Assembly: GCF_024609785.1 (NCBI RefSeq)
Contig: NZ_JANHJQ010000018.1
Coordinates: 17,702-81,701 of the forward strand
DNA: 64,000 bases
Direction: 5' to 3'
Source of the DNA: Pseudalkalibacillus decolorationis
GTDB lineage: Bacteria; Bacillota; Bacilli; Bacillales; Fictibacillaceae
The translations under genes and the position numbers were made by a program. Below, piece after piece: positions 45,268-53,760 of this stretch. Positions within the stretch are counted from its first letter, which is position 1. Every line of letters begins with the position of its first letter. The notes below the pieces were generated by a model. That model ran no database searches. It saw only the letters and a list, made by a program, of their open reading frames with translations, and was not told the origin of the DNA.

Positions 45268-46743
45268 TTGTCTCAAGCCCTGACACCACTATTTACTGGT
45301 TTATTAAACCACGCAAAACGGAATCCAATACAATTTCATATACCGGGCCACAAAAAAGGAAAAGGTATGGACCCCGACTTCCGAGAATTTATTGGTGAAA
45401 ATGCACTATCCATTGACTTGATCAATATCGGTCCACTTGATGACCTTCACCATCCTCATGGGATGATTAGAGAAGCCCAACAATTAGCAGCAGAAGCATT
45501 TGGAGCTGATCATACTTACTTTTCTGTACAAGGGACAAGCGGAGCAATAATGACAATGGTTTTAGCAGTGTGCAGTCCTGGAGATAAAATACTAGTTCCA
45601 AGGAATGTCCATAAGTCAGTGATGGCTGCTATTATATTCTCAGGAGCTGTCCCTATTTTCATCCATCCTGTAATAGATCCAAACTTAGGTATATCTCATG
45701 GCATAACAATTGATTCAGTAAAAAAAGCGGTTCAGCAGCACCCTGACGCCAAAGGGTTACTCGTAATTAACCCAACCTATTTCGGTATTAGTGCTGACCT
45801 TCAAGAGATTGTGCGAATCGCTCATGGAAAAGAAATACCTGTACTCGTCGATGAAGCGCACGGCGTTCATATACATTTCCATGAAAGGCTTCCTATATCT
45901 GCAATGGAGGCAGGTGCAGATATGGCCGCTACAAGTGTTCATAAACTAGGTGGTTCGATGACACAAAGCTCAATATTAAATGTTAAGGATGGCCTGGTGT
46001 CTCCTGAGCGTGTTCAATCAATTCTAAGTATGATAACAACAACTTCTACATCATACCTACTATTAGCTTCTTTAGATGTTGCACGTAGGCGGCTGGCTAT
46101 CAACGGGTATGAACTAGCGGAACAATCAATTCAACTTGCTGAATATGCGAGGGGCATGATAAACCGTATTCCGTCCATATATTGTGTAGGAAATGAAATA
46201 GTGGGGAGCCCAGCTACATTCGATTACGACCCGACAAAATTAATTATTTCTGTAAAAGATTTAAATATAACCGGGTATGATGTAGAAGTGTGGTTCCGAG
46301 AGCATCACAATATTGAAGTAGAACTTTCTGACCTTTACAATATCCTTTGTATCGTTACTCCAGGGGATGACAAAAAGAGTATTGATGCTTTGGTAAAAGC
46401 CTTAACCGAGCTTTCAGAGTTCTATGTACAATCCATTCATCCGACAGAAAAAAAGGTTCCAGTTCGTGTACCCGAAACCCCTGTGCTTTCAATTTCACCA
46501 AGAGATGCATTTTACTCAGAAACAGAGTGCATTCCATTTAAGAGTGCAGTCGGAAGAATCATAGCAGAATTTGTAATGGTTTACCCACCAGGAATTCCAA
46601 TCTTTATCCCTGGCGAAATTATTACACAAGATAATCTTGATTATATTTTTGAAAATATAGCTGCTGGTCTTCCTGTACAAGGACCTGAAGATGATAAACT
46701 TGAAATGATTCGCGTTATCAAAGAGCATGTCCCAATCAAATAA
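45268..46743 (+). CDS. speA: Arginine decarboxylase, Orn/Lys/Arg decarboxylase family
   Basis: 491 residues from a TTG start (45268) after GAGGTG. Short, single-subunit form of the PLP decarboxylases: N-terminal aminotransferase-like domain with SVQGTSGAIMTMVLAVC, VDEAHGVHIHFHE and the PLP lysine in TSVHKLGGSMTQSS near residue 228, and the C-terminal domain with MVYPPGIPIFIPGE. In B. subtilis this gene is speA, first step of polyamine synthesis. Lysine decarboxylase (yaaO) is a close relative, but the position next to yktB and pdhD and the SR1 gene downstream favour speA. Confidence 0.9.
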   Translation: MSQALTPLFTGLLNHAKRNPIQFHIPGHKKGKGMDPDFREFIGENALSIDLINIGPLDDLHHPHGMIREAQQLAAEAFGADHTYFSVQGTSGAIMTMVLAVCSPGDKILVPRNVHKSVMAAIIFSGAVPIFIHPVIDPNLGISHGITIDSVKKAVQQHPDAKGLLVINPTYFGISADLQEIVRIAHGKEIPVLVDEAHGVHIHFHERLPISAMEAGADMAATSVHKLGGSMTQSSILNVKDGLVSPERVQSILSMITTTSTSYLLLASLDVARRRLAINGYELAEQSIQLAEYARGMINRIPSIYCVGNEIVGSPATFDYDPTKLIISVKDLNITGYDVEVWFREHHNIEVELSDLYNILCIVTPGDDKKSIDALVKALTELSEFYVQSIHPTEKKVPVRVPETPVLSISPRDAFYSETECIPFKSAVGRIIAEFVMVYPPGIPIFIPGEIITQDNLDYIFENIAAGLPVQGPEDDKLEMIRVIKEHVPIK

Positions 46744-46779
46744 AAAACGGTCTTGGCTCAAGTAGAGCCGAGACCGTTA
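46744..46779. terminator. Shared terminator of speA and SR1
   Basis: A long stem AACGGTCTTGGCTC / GAGCCGAGACCGTT with one G-T pair. On the minus strand it is followed by six T, a strong terminator for SR1; on the plus strand the U-run is poor. Confidence 0.88.
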
Positions 46780-46783
46780 CTAT

Positions 46784-46912
46784 TTATGATTGCTTTTGTC
46801 CAGTCTTACGTTGTTTCTTACAATTTGGACAGTTAGAATATAATGTCGTTACCTTCTCAACTTCAAAATGTTCAATTGTTGCATCACACGATTGGCAGAT
46901 AATTGTTCCCAT
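46784..46912 (-). CDS. sr1P: GapA-binding peptide SR1P
   Basis: A 42-residue open frame MGTIICQSCDATIEHFEVEK followed by VTTLYSNCPNCKKQRKTGQK and QS. The start MGTI.CQ.C..TI.HFE.EKVT is the SR1P signature. Two CxxC pairs (residues 6-9 and 28-31) suggest a zinc ribbon. GAGGAG lies ten bases upstream of the ATG. In B. subtilis SR1P binds glyceraldehyde-3-phosphate dehydrogenase GapA and promotes its interaction with RNase J1. The gene for RNase J1 is also in this window (62015). Confidence 0.9.
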   Translation of the reverse strand: MGTIICQSCDATIEHFEVEKVTTLYSNCPNCKKQRKTGQKQS

Positions 46913-46934
46913 TGCTATCACTCTCCTCTGCAAG

Positions 46935-46949
46935 TTGAAAGCGCTTTAT
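46935..46949. promoter_or_regulatory. Predicted cre site (CcpA binding) in the SR1 start region
   Basis: TTGAAAGCGCTTTAT agrees with the cre consensus WTGNAANCGNWNNCW at all but one position. It lies just downstream of the predicted SR1 start point, where bound CcpA would block transcription when glucose is present. SR1 is known to be repressed under glycolytic conditions in B. subtilis. Confidence 0.7.
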
Positions 46950-46964
46950 TTATTCGTTACATTA

Positions 46965-46993
46965 ATAATATGATGTCACAATTGAAATGTCAA
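46965..46993 (-). promoter_or_regulatory. Sigma-A promoter of SR1
   Basis: On the minus strand a perfect minus-35 TTGACA (46988-46993) is separated by 17 bases from minus-10 TATTAT (46965-46970). The start point is expected near 46958. Confidence 0.8.
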
Positions 46994-47038
46994 CAATAAA
47001 TTGTATAACCTATTAAACCTTTTGTGCTACATCTATTT

Positions 47039-47130
47039 AAAGAAAACTTGGTAAAGCCAAGCCTTTAGCGCAGGCTGAGCCTTAGTTGCACTTATACTAT
47101 AGAAAGTATTTTTATACTTTCTTAACGTGT
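47039..47130 (+). repeat. 92-bp hairpin repeat, family B (copy 3)
   Basis: Same layout as 17427-17518, with first stem CTTGGTAAAGCCAAG and last hairpin AGAAAGTATTTTTATACTTTCT. It lies between the SR1 promoter region and the DUF3055 gene, directly followed by another copy. Confidence 0.9.
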
Positions 47131-47134
47131 AAAT

Positions 47135-47217
47135 AAAAACGTTGCTAGCGCCAAGCTTCAGCGCTGTCGATCGCCTTAGTTACACTTATGCTATAGAAAG
47201 TATTCTTATACCTTCTT
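47135..47217 (+). repeat. Hairpin repeat, family B (copy 4, diverged)
   Basis: A diverged copy in tandem with the previous one: GTTGCTAGCGCCAAGC, then GCGCTGTCGATCGCCTTAGT and CTATAGAAAGTATTCTTATA. The first stem has decayed. Confidence 0.75.
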
Positions 47218-47226
47218 TTTTTTATC

Positions 47227-47265
47227 AAAAAGGGGTACGGCTCATTAATAGCCATACCCCTTTCC
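47227..47265 (-). terminator. Terminator after the DUF3055 gene
   Basis: The stem AAAGGGGTATGGCT / AGCCGTACCCCTTT (minus strand) is followed by TTTTTGAT. Confidence 0.85.
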
Positions 47266-47271
47266 CTTTAA

Positions 47272-47571
47272 TTAATCATATTGTTCTGCAATCGGAGAAA
47301 ATGGAAGTGATTCTTCAAAAAATGCGGACAAGTCTTCTGCCTCCTGCTTTGAAGAAATCCGAAAAACTTTTTGAATATTATCCGTATTTTTCAGATCCGC
47401 TGCATCCATAAGAGTGGAGCGCCCAGTTTGCATGCACACGACAAGCGGTTTCCCAAAAAACATATTTGTATAAATAACCCCAAAATCGTAGCGTACATTT
47501 TCAGTAGTAAACCCAACAAATCTAACTTTAACCGTCTCATCTTCATCATACAACTTATCAAATAAATCCAT
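47272..47571 (-). CDS. DUF3055 family protein
   Basis: 99 residues, GGAGG seven bases before the ATG. The sequence MDLFDKLYDEDETVKVRFVG followed by DFGVIYTNMFFGKPLVVCMQ and TGRSTLMDAADLKNT matches my memory of DUF3055 (SAV0927-like) proteins of Bacillales. It is a small cytosolic protein of unknown function and probably a single-gene unit. Family name moderately sure. Confidence 0.82.
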   Translation of the reverse strand: MDLFDKLYDEDETVKVRFVGFTTENVRYDFGVIYTNMFFGKPLVVCMQTGRSTLMDAADLKNTDNIQKVFRISSKQEAEDLSAFFEESLPFSPIAEQYD

Positions 47572-47758
47572 ACGACGCCCTCCTTCAGAATTTTTTGAAT
47601 ATTTTAATTATACTAACCATCCTATTCAAAAACAACTGATTCGACAAAACTTCCCAAAGTTCTCACCTGAAAAATATTTTATTATGGAGTCGTTGTCATT
47701 TAATACTTGATAGTGCTAGTATAGATTTGTAAAGGACTGTAACAAGGGGTGAACAAAT

Positions 47759-48193
47759 TTGTCTAGCAGTGCATACATAAAGCTTGTATCAAAGTCAAAG
47801 CAACAGGAGATTACGTTACAAGAGGTTAAAGAACTTATTAACTATTATCAAGACATTACTTCGAAAACCGGCGCTCAATTAAATTGGGAGTATGGATCGG
47901 CTGCCTTCCCTTATGAGCTGGAACAACATGAAAACGGAAAGGACACCTATTTTCTGCTCAAAGGTCACGACCAAGACGACTATAAATACATCATTGTAGG
48001 TTTAGGTAGAGAACAAGGGAAAAATAAAGATGATACGGAAGAAAGTAATACGTTTATCCAGGTTGTACTACCTAACGGTTCAACACATGGGGATAAAGGT
48101 AAAGCAAACGAGTTTTGTAAATTCGTAGCGAAAAAACTAGACGCGGAACTTCGACTTTTCAACAATCGCATCATGTATTTTTATAAGAGGTAA
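47759..48193 (+). CDS. DUF1885-like protein
   Basis: 144 residues from a TTG start (47759) after AAGGGGTG. It begins SSSAYIKLVSKSKQQEITLQ and contains VKELINYYQDITSKTGAQLN and YKYIIVGLGREQGKNKDD. The alpha/beta pattern and the start resemble the DUF1885 family of Bacillaceae, for which a crystal structure exists but no function. No membrane segments. It is convergent with the deacetylase gene. Confidence 0.75.
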   Translation: MSSSAYIKLVSKSKQQEITLQEVKELINYYQDITSKTGAQLNWEYGSAAFPYELEQHENGKDTYFLLKGHDQDDYKYIIVGLGREQGKNKDDTEESNTFIQVVLPNGSTHGDKGKANEFCKFVAKKLDAELRLFNNRIMYFYKR

Positions 48194-48312
48194 GAAAACT
48201 TGGCAAATGATCTATAAAAATCCCTGAAGATCTCAAGAATTCGTTAATTATCTACACCTGCAAGAAAATTATCTTCAAAAAGGGCTCCTGCCTGCAGTGG
48301 TTATAACTATTG

Positions 48313-48350
48313 AAGGGAGTGACTCAAAAGCCTTTTGGGTCAGCCCCCCT
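48313..48350. terminator. Hairpin between the DUF1885-like gene and the deacetylase gene
   Basis: Imperfect arms AGGGAGTGACTCAAAAG / CTTTTGGGTCAGCCCCCCT lie between convergent genes; only a weak T-rich stretch follows on the plus strand. Confidence 0.65.
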
Positions 48351-48358
48351 GCTTTTCT

Positions 48359-49201
48359 TCACTTCACAATTTGATCAGGGTCAATAAACTGATATCCTTT
48401 ATCCTGTAATCCTTTAACAATGGATGTTAATGCTTCATTCGTCCATTCTCGATCATGAGCAAGTAAAATAGCACCATCCGTCAGTAATTCCGTATTTACC
48501 ATAATATCAGCAAGTGTATTACTATTCTGATATTCAGCTTCCCAATCATATCCATATGTCCAATTCATGAACATCATATTTTGTTCTTTCGTTAATTGCT
48601 TTGAAAAGACTGTATTAACCCCGAATGGCGCACGAAAAAATATAGACTTTTCTCCAGTGATGGATTCAATCTTTTCATTTAATGTTAGGATCTCCTGTTT
48701 CTGTTCTTCTACGGATAAGTTCGACAGGTTTGCATGAGTCATCGTATGATTTCCGATTTCAAATCCAAGCCTATGTATTGCTTTCAATACCTTCTTTTCT
48801 TCTTCCGTTTCAATAAAATGTCCATTTACAAAAAAGATCGCTGGTACATCTAATTTTTTTAATGTTTTGGCCATCTCTAATCCGTATGTATCTGGGGCAT
48901 CATCAATGGTAAGTAATACACCTTGTTTATGATTCTTTGAGTCTGTCTGTAACGTCCAATTTGCTGGGTTGATCGTATAGGTTACTTCCGGTTCCTTTGC
49001 TTCGGGTTTTTCTCCTTCATCCTTAATAGCGGTGGAAGACTCTTCCTCTACTGAATCTTCTTGTTCTTCTGCTGTATCTTCCTTAGTGGTCTGTACATGC
49101 ACCTTGCTTTCTTCCTTAGATTTCCGTTCCTTTTCCTCTGCTGTCGGTGCATTACATCCAATAAGAATGACGAGCATCAGCAGAATAAGTCCATGCTTCA
49201 T
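48359..49201 (-). CDS. Polysaccharide deacetylase family lipoprotein
   Basis: 280 residues. A signal peptide ends in the lipobox VILIGC (Cys16), followed by a long acidic/Ser-rich linker (about 18-72) and a NodB-homology domain. Motif 1 reads LTIDDAPD (instead of TFDDG), motif 2 HTMTH near residue 152 and motif 3 RAPFG near residue 190. The metal Asp and two His are present, so it is probably active on peptidoglycan or another cell-surface polysaccharide. It stands alone; the substrate is not known. Confidence 0.9.
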   Translation of the reverse strand: MKHGLILLMLVILIGCNAPTAEEKERKSKEESKVHVQTTKEDTAEEQEDSVEEESSTAIKDEGEKPEAKEPEVTYTINPANWTLQTDSKNHKQGVLLTIDDAPDTYGLEMAKTLKKLDVPAIFFVNGHFIETEEEKKVLKAIHRLGFEIGNHTMTHANLSNLSVEEQKQEILTLNEKIESITGEKSIFFRAPFGVNTVFSKQLTKEQNMMFMNWTYGYDWEAEYQNSNTLADIMVNTELLTDGAILLAHDREWTNEALTSIVKGLQDKGYQFIDPDQIVK

Positions 49202-49490
49202 TTCGACTCCCCTTTTTCTCTCTGTCGTAAATCTTTCTTATTTTAGTATAAAATGGATACTGCAAAATTAGTAGAGACAAAACACCTAAAATTGTGCAAA
49301 TTCGGTTAAGTGTAGTATGAATGGGGTACTAATAAAATGGATAAGTAAAATCGACTACCTTATTACTTGTAATTTGGTTTTTCTTTTTATTACAATGGGG
49401 GACGGTGCCAATTTTTTATCTGAATTAAGTAAAGAGGTTCGGAGGTTACATCCAGCAAGTTTCTGAAACTTTATAGAAGGGAGTTACAAG

Positions 49491-50993
49491 ATGAAAAAGT
49501 TCACAAAGGTATTCATAATTTCACTCATTATTTCACTTGTCTTTATTGTTTGGGGTGTTTTAACGCCGCAAAGTTTGGCTGATCAAACTGCAGCGATACA
49601 GGCCTTCCTCCAAGTAAAATTCGGTTGGTTTTATCTGCTATCTGCAACTGCTTTTCTTGTCTTTGCTATCTATTTGATATTTAGTAAGTATGGAAAAATC
49701 AAACTTGGTAAGGACGATGATGAACCTGATTACAGTACCGTCAGCTGGTTTGCGATGTTATTTAGTGCAGGTATGGGAATCGGTCTTGTTTTCTGGGGGG
49801 TGGCAGAACCCTTATTTCATTATTATGAACCTCCATCTGGAAATGGGGAAACCGTTGAATCAGCTCGGGCCTCTTTGCGTTATGCGTTTTTCCACTGGGG
49901 TCTTCATCCGTGGGGGATTTATACAGTTATTGGTCTTTCACTTGCCTATTTTAAATTCCGTAAAGGGGCACCTGGTCTAATCAGTGCCATTTTCCGACCG
50001 CTTCTAGGTGATCGTGTTAATGGACCCATTGGAATTTTGATAGATGTAATAGCTGTATTTGCAACCGTCTTTGGTGTAGCAACATCATTAGGTTTCGGTG
50101 CTGCACAGATTAGCGGTGGTCTATCCTATGTATTTGACGGAATAGAGAATACTAAAATGACACAACTTATCATTATAGCAGTTGTAACCGTGTTATTTAT
50201 TCTCTCTGCATCTACAGGATTAAACAAAGGAATCAAATACTTAAGTAATATAAATATTGTACTGGCCATTCTATTAATGTTCTTCTTGCTGTTTGCAGGA
50301 CCAACAAACTTTATTATGGATGTGTTTACGCAAACATTAGGCTCTTATATCCAGAATTTACCGATGATGAGTTTTACACTCGGACCCTTTAGTGAAACTC
50401 GTCAAGACTGGATTCAATCCTGGACTGTATTCTATTGGGCTTGGTGGATGGCATGGGCACCGTTTGTCGGTATGTTCATTGCACGTGTATCTAAGGGGCG
50501 TACGATTCGTGAATTCGTTCTAGGGGTGCTTCTTGTACCAACGATTTTCGGCGCATTATGGTTCTCCGTATTCGGTGGTTCCGCTGTCTTTTTAGATCGA
50601 ATTGAAGGACTTGGACTTTATGGTATAATGACCGACCCAGAAAACGGTACCGAGATTGCCCTCTTCGCACTACTTGAGCAATTTCCGTTTGGAGTCATAA
50701 TGTCTTTACTTGCAATCCTGCTAATCAGCACTTTCTTCATTACGTCAGCTGATTCTGCAACATTTGTACTTGGTATGCAAACGACAAATGGAAGTCTAAA
50801 CCCACCAAATGGTATCAAGTTTGTTTGGGGGATTGTAGTAGCAGCATCCGCTGCAATCCTACTGTATACAGGCGGCCTTCAAGGTCTACAGACCGCCTCG
50901 ATAATAGCCGCTTTCCCATTTGCAATCATTATGATCTTCATCGTAATCTCTACGATCAAGGCTTTAAAAGAAGATTACAAAATCAATAAATAA
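49491..50993 (+). CDS. BCCT family betaine/carnitine/choline-type transporter
   Basis: 500 residues with twelve membrane helices. BCCT hallmarks are GMGIGLVFWGVAEPLFHY near residue 97 (glycine-rich helix), the tryptophan-rich substrate site YWAWWMAWAPFVGMFIARVS near residue 315 and FITSADSATFVLGM. It resembles OpuD-type glycine betaine importers driven by sodium, which protect against osmotic stress. The C-terminal tail is short. The exact solute cannot be read from sequence. It is a single-gene unit with its own terminator. Confidence 0.93.
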   Translation: MKKFTKVFIISLIISLVFIVWGVLTPQSLADQTAAIQAFLQVKFGWFYLLSATAFLVFAIYLIFSKYGKIKLGKDDDEPDYSTVSWFAMLFSAGMGIGLVFWGVAEPLFHYYEPPSGNGETVESARASLRYAFFHWGLHPWGIYTVIGLSLAYFKFRKGAPGLISAIFRPLLGDRVNGPIGILIDVIAVFATVFGVATSLGFGAAQISGGLSYVFDGIENTKMTQLIIIAVVTVLFILSASTGLNKGIKYLSNINIVLAILLMFFLLFAGPTNFIMDVFTQTLGSYIQNLPMMSFTLGPFSETRQDWIQSWTVFYWAWWMAWAPFVGMFIARVSKGRTIREFVLGVLLVPTIFGALWFSVFGGSAVFLDRIEGLGLYGIMTDPENGTEIALFALLEQFPFGVIMSLLAILLISTFFITSADSATFVLGMQTTNGSLNPPNGIKFVWGIVVAASAAILLYTGGLQGLQTASIIAAFPFAIIMIFIVISTIKALKEDYKINK

Positions 50994-51013
50994 CGTAAGG
51001 GGATTCAAATACA

Positions 51014-51067
51014 GAGGGGGGCTGACCCAAAACATCGATAAAAGTAGATGTCGAGTCAGTCCCCTTT
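51014..51067. terminator. Terminator between the BCCT gene and the small membrane protein gene
   Basis: Outer arms AGGGG..CTGAC / GTCAGTCCCCT and an inner ACATC / GATGT pair, followed by TTTATATT on the plus strand. Confidence 0.8.
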
Positions 51068-51073
51068 ATATTA

Positions 51074-51304
51074 TTATGTAAATTTAATTATTAAATAAAA
51101 GCAGGCTCCCAACAAGCTTAGCCAAACCGATTGTTTCTTAGGATTTCGTAGACATACACCAATTAGATACCCGAAATAGATAAACAAAACCATCAATACG
51201 TATTCAAATAAAGATGGGTCTCGATGTGACAAGTAGATGACAAAGGAATAAAGGCTCCATAAAATGATTTGAACCGAAGATAGAACAAGCATCGAATAGA
51301 CCAT
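51074..51304 (-). CDS. Small membrane protein of unknown function
   Basis: 76 residues with three likely membrane helices (about 5-24, 33-51 and 60-75) and a basic loop RNPKKQS. GAGGAAGGGG precedes the ATG. I do not recognise a family. It is convergent with the BCCT gene. The good ribosome-binding site makes it likely to be real. Confidence 0.7.
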   Translation of the reverse strand: MVYSMLVLSSVQIILWSLYSFVIYLSHRDPSLFEYVLMVLFIYFGYLIGVCLRNPKKQSVWLSLLGACFYLIIKFT

Positions 51305-51539
51305 TTATCCCCTTCCTCTCCCCTTATCTACACGTTAAGAACGTATAAGCTTTCTATTTATATATGTTCATAAAACAACCTATACAACTTTATTTAAAGA
51401 AGATTATCAAGTTTGCAATTCTGTAACATTTCATTTACGAATCAAATTTTGTCATTTTTTCGTGTTAGAATCTAATTATTATAAGAGTGCAATAACTACT
51501 CCTAATTTCCTGATTCTAAATACGAAAGAAGTGAACTCC

Positions 51540-51929
51540 ATGATACAAAAGTCAGGTGTATTTCTTTCAATACCAATGTTGGCTATACTAGCGTTACTTA
51601 GCAGCTGCCAATTCACCCCTACTTTAAATCAATTACCTATAAATTTTGATAAAGCTGAGGTTCATACACTATTATTTTCAGCTGGAAATTATCAATCAGA
51701 AGAAAGATCTTATTATGATGCGTTACTCAATCTCCAGAACAAATATCCGGACAAGCTTAACTCTATTAAAATTATCCAGAAGAAAAATAGTGATATCGTA
51801 CAATACTTTAATATTTCTACGTACCCTACATTGATCATAATGAATGGGAAAGAAGTTGAGGTAAGAGTGGAGGGACATAAAGATTCAGAGCATATCACCC
51901 AGACAATTGAACCGGTTTATAAGCAGTAA
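51540..51929 (+). CDS. slp: Small peptidoglycan-associated lipoprotein Slp-like
   Basis: 129 residues from MIQKSGVFLSIPML; ATG 51540 was chosen over the longer frame because a signal peptide starts here. The lipobox is ALLSSC (Cys23). The mature domain looks thioredoxin-like (VHTLLFSAGNYQSEE, ISTYPTLIIMNGKEVEVRVE with a cis-Pro), but lacks a CxxC pair. Size and position between speA and pdhD match B. subtilis slp; the identification rests on this synteny. Confidence 0.75.
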   Translation: MIQKSGVFLSIPMLAILALLSSCQFTPTLNQLPINFDKAEVHTLLFSAGNYQSEERSYYDALLNLQNKYPDKLNSIKIIQKKNSDIVQYFNISTYPTLIIMNGKEVEVRVEGHKDSEHITQTIEPVYKQ

Positions 51930-51977
51930 AAAAACGATATTTCACCTTATTATCCCGGTCTTCCGAACTTTTTAGTT

Positions 51978-52137
51978 GAATTATTCTCATTTTAGACGAA
52001 TTCCAGATTTTCCGGCTGAATTATTCTTGATACGGCTGAATTCCAGGTTTTCCGGCTGAATTATTCTTGATACGGCTGAATTCTAGATTTTTCGGCTAGA
52101 TTATTCTCGATCTGGCTGAATTCCAGGTTTTCCGGTT
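51978..52137. repeat. 40-bp tandem repeat, four copies
   Basis: Four consecutive 40-bp units start at 51978, 52018, 52058 and 52098. Each consists of two related 20-bp halves: GAATTATTCTTGATACGGCT and GAATTCCAGGTTTTCCGGCT. The two middle units are most alike. The rest of the interval between slp and pdhD (51930-52345) has no gene apart from the pdhD terminator. Confidence 0.9.
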
Positions 52138-52304
52138 GATTTTTTTGAGAACAGCTGTCAAATCTGCATGTTTTTCATTAAATATGGTCTTCTTATACTT
52201 TTGAAGAAGAGTTATTACTACTTTTAACGCTAAATTGGAATTTGACAGGTCTCTAAATATGTACAATCACCAATTTGAAGACCATTGCATCTATGTTTCT
52301 TATC

Positions 52305-52342
52305 ATACAAAAAAGAGGGCGAAATTGGCCCTCTTTTTGTAT
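52305..52342 (-). terminator. Terminator of the pdh operon
   Basis: The stem ATACAAAAAGAGGGC / GCCCTCTTTTTTGTAT (minus strand) with loop CAATTTC ends just after pdhD. Confidence 0.92.
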
Positions 52343-52345
52343 GAC

Positions 52346-53758
52346 TTATTTAGCTATATGGACAGGTAAACCAATAGCAACTTCTGCTGCTTCCATAGTA
52401 ATCTCACCTAGTGTTGGGTGAGCATGAATGGTAAGAGCGATGTCTTCTGCAGTCATCCCTGCTTCAATTGCAAGTCCTAATTCTGCAATCATATCAGACG
52501 CATTCGGTCCAGCAATTTGTGCACCAATAACGAGTCCGTCATCTTTTCGAGTAATTAATTTCATAAAGCCTTCTGCATCATTTAATGATAGAGCACGTCC
52601 ATTTGCTCCGAATGGAAACTTAGAAGCCTTTACTTCAAACCCTGCTTCTTTCGCCTCTGCTTCATTGTAACCAACACTTGCGAGCTCCGGGTCACTAAAG
52701 ACGACAGCTGGAATTGCCAGATAATCGATTACAGCAGATTCTCCAGATATAGCTTCTGCTGCTACTTTACCTTCATAAGAAGCTTTGTGAGCAAGTGCAG
52801 GACCTGGGACGATATCACCGATTGCATATAGACCATCAACGGATGTTTTTCCTTGCTTATCCACTTCGATTAGTCCTTTATCTGTGATTTTAACCCCGAT
52901 CTGTTCAAGTCCAAGCTCTTCTGTGTTTGGTTTACGACCAACTGTAACGAGTACATAATCAGCATCAAATGTTTTTTCTTCACCTTTAACCTCGGCCGTT
53001 ACTGTTACACCTTTATCAGATTCTTCTACACCCTTCGCCATTGCGTTTGTAATAATTTCAACGCCTTTTTTCTTTAGACGGCGTGATACGAGTGTACTCA
53101 TTTGCTTTTCGAATCCTGGAAGTATGGACTTCCCACCTTCAAGGATAGTGACTTCAGTTCCAAGGTTCGCATATGCAGAGCCAAGTTCAATACCAATGTA
53201 ACCGCCACCGATCACAACCATCTTTTTCGGGACTTCCGTTAAGTCAAGTGCACCAGTCGATGAAATGACACGATCACTCCACTTAAAAGAAGGTAATTCA
53301 ATTGGACTTGATCCCGAAGCTAGGATGCAATCTTTAAACTTGTAGGTTTGAGATGTATATTCATCTTTTGTGATACGAACTGTATTTGTATCAGAAAAAT
53401 ATGCTTCCCCTTTAACGATTTCAACTTTGTTAGCTTTTAAAAGTCCATCAACGCCACCAGTTAATTTTTTTACGATACCAGCTTTCCATTCTTGAACTTT
53501 ACTCATATCAATTGTAACCTTTTCAGCGGTAATTCCCATATCATCTGAATGCTGGGCATGTTCAAATCGATGGCTTGCATTTATTACAGCTTTTGACGGG
53601 ATACAGCCAACATTCAGACAAACACCGCCGATTTCACCTTTTTCAACGATTGTTACCTTTTGGCCCATTTGAGCAGCGCGAATTGCGGCAACATATCCCC
53701 CGGGTCCAGAACCAATGACCAATGTATCAACTTCTTCTGCAAAATCGCCTACTACCAT
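52346..53758 (-). CDS. pdhD: Dihydrolipoyl dehydrogenase (E3)
   Basis: 470 residues. The FAD site [19 protein letters not shown] is at the N-terminus, the redox disulfide in [13 protein letters not shown] near residue 44, the NAD site [19 protein letters not shown] near residue 184 and the C-terminal His-Glu pair in HAHPTLGE near residue 448. It reoxidises dihydrolipoamide for pyruvate dehydrogenase and probably other 2-oxoacid dehydrogenases. It lies 2 bp after pdhC. Confidence 0.98.
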   Translation of the reverse strand: MVVGDFAEEVDTLVIGSGPGGYVAAIRAAQMGQKVTIVEKGEIGGVCLNVGCIPSKAVINASHRFEHAQHSDDMGITAEKVTIDMSKVQEWKAGIVKKLTGGVDGLLKANKVEIVKGEAYFSDTNTVRITKDEYTSQTYKFKDCILASGSSPIELPSFKWSDRVISSTGALDLTEVPKKMVVIGGGYIGIELGSAYANLGTEVTILEGGKSILPGFEKQMSTLVSRRLKKKGVEIITNAMAKGVEESDKGVTVTAEVKGEEKTFDADYVLVTVGRKPNTEELGLEQIGVKITDKGLIEVDKQGKTSVDGLYAIGDIVPGPALAHKASYEGKVAAEAISGESAVIDYLAIPAVVFSDPELASVGYNEAEAKEAGFEVKASKFPFGANGRALSLNDAEGFMKLITRKDDGLVIGAQIAGPNASDMIAELGLAIEAGMTAEDIALTIHAHPTLGEITMEAAEVAIGLPVHIAK

Positions 53759-53760
53759 AA

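Larger units (their letters stand above)
46744..46958 (-). ncRNA. SR1-like dual-function small RNA
   Basis: Predicted transcript of about 215 nt from the promoter at 46965-46993 to the terminator at 46744. It contains the SR1P coding region. In B. subtilis SR1 is about 205 nt, lies between speA and pdhD, base-pairs with ahrC mRNA and encodes SR1P. Location, size and peptide agree. The start point is inferred from the promoter; the base-pairing function was not examined. Confidence 0.8.

Noticed and set aside
51978..52137. Regular repeats suggesting a CRISPR array
   Set aside because: The 40-bp units follow each other without unique spacers, the units diverge gradually, and no cas genes are near.
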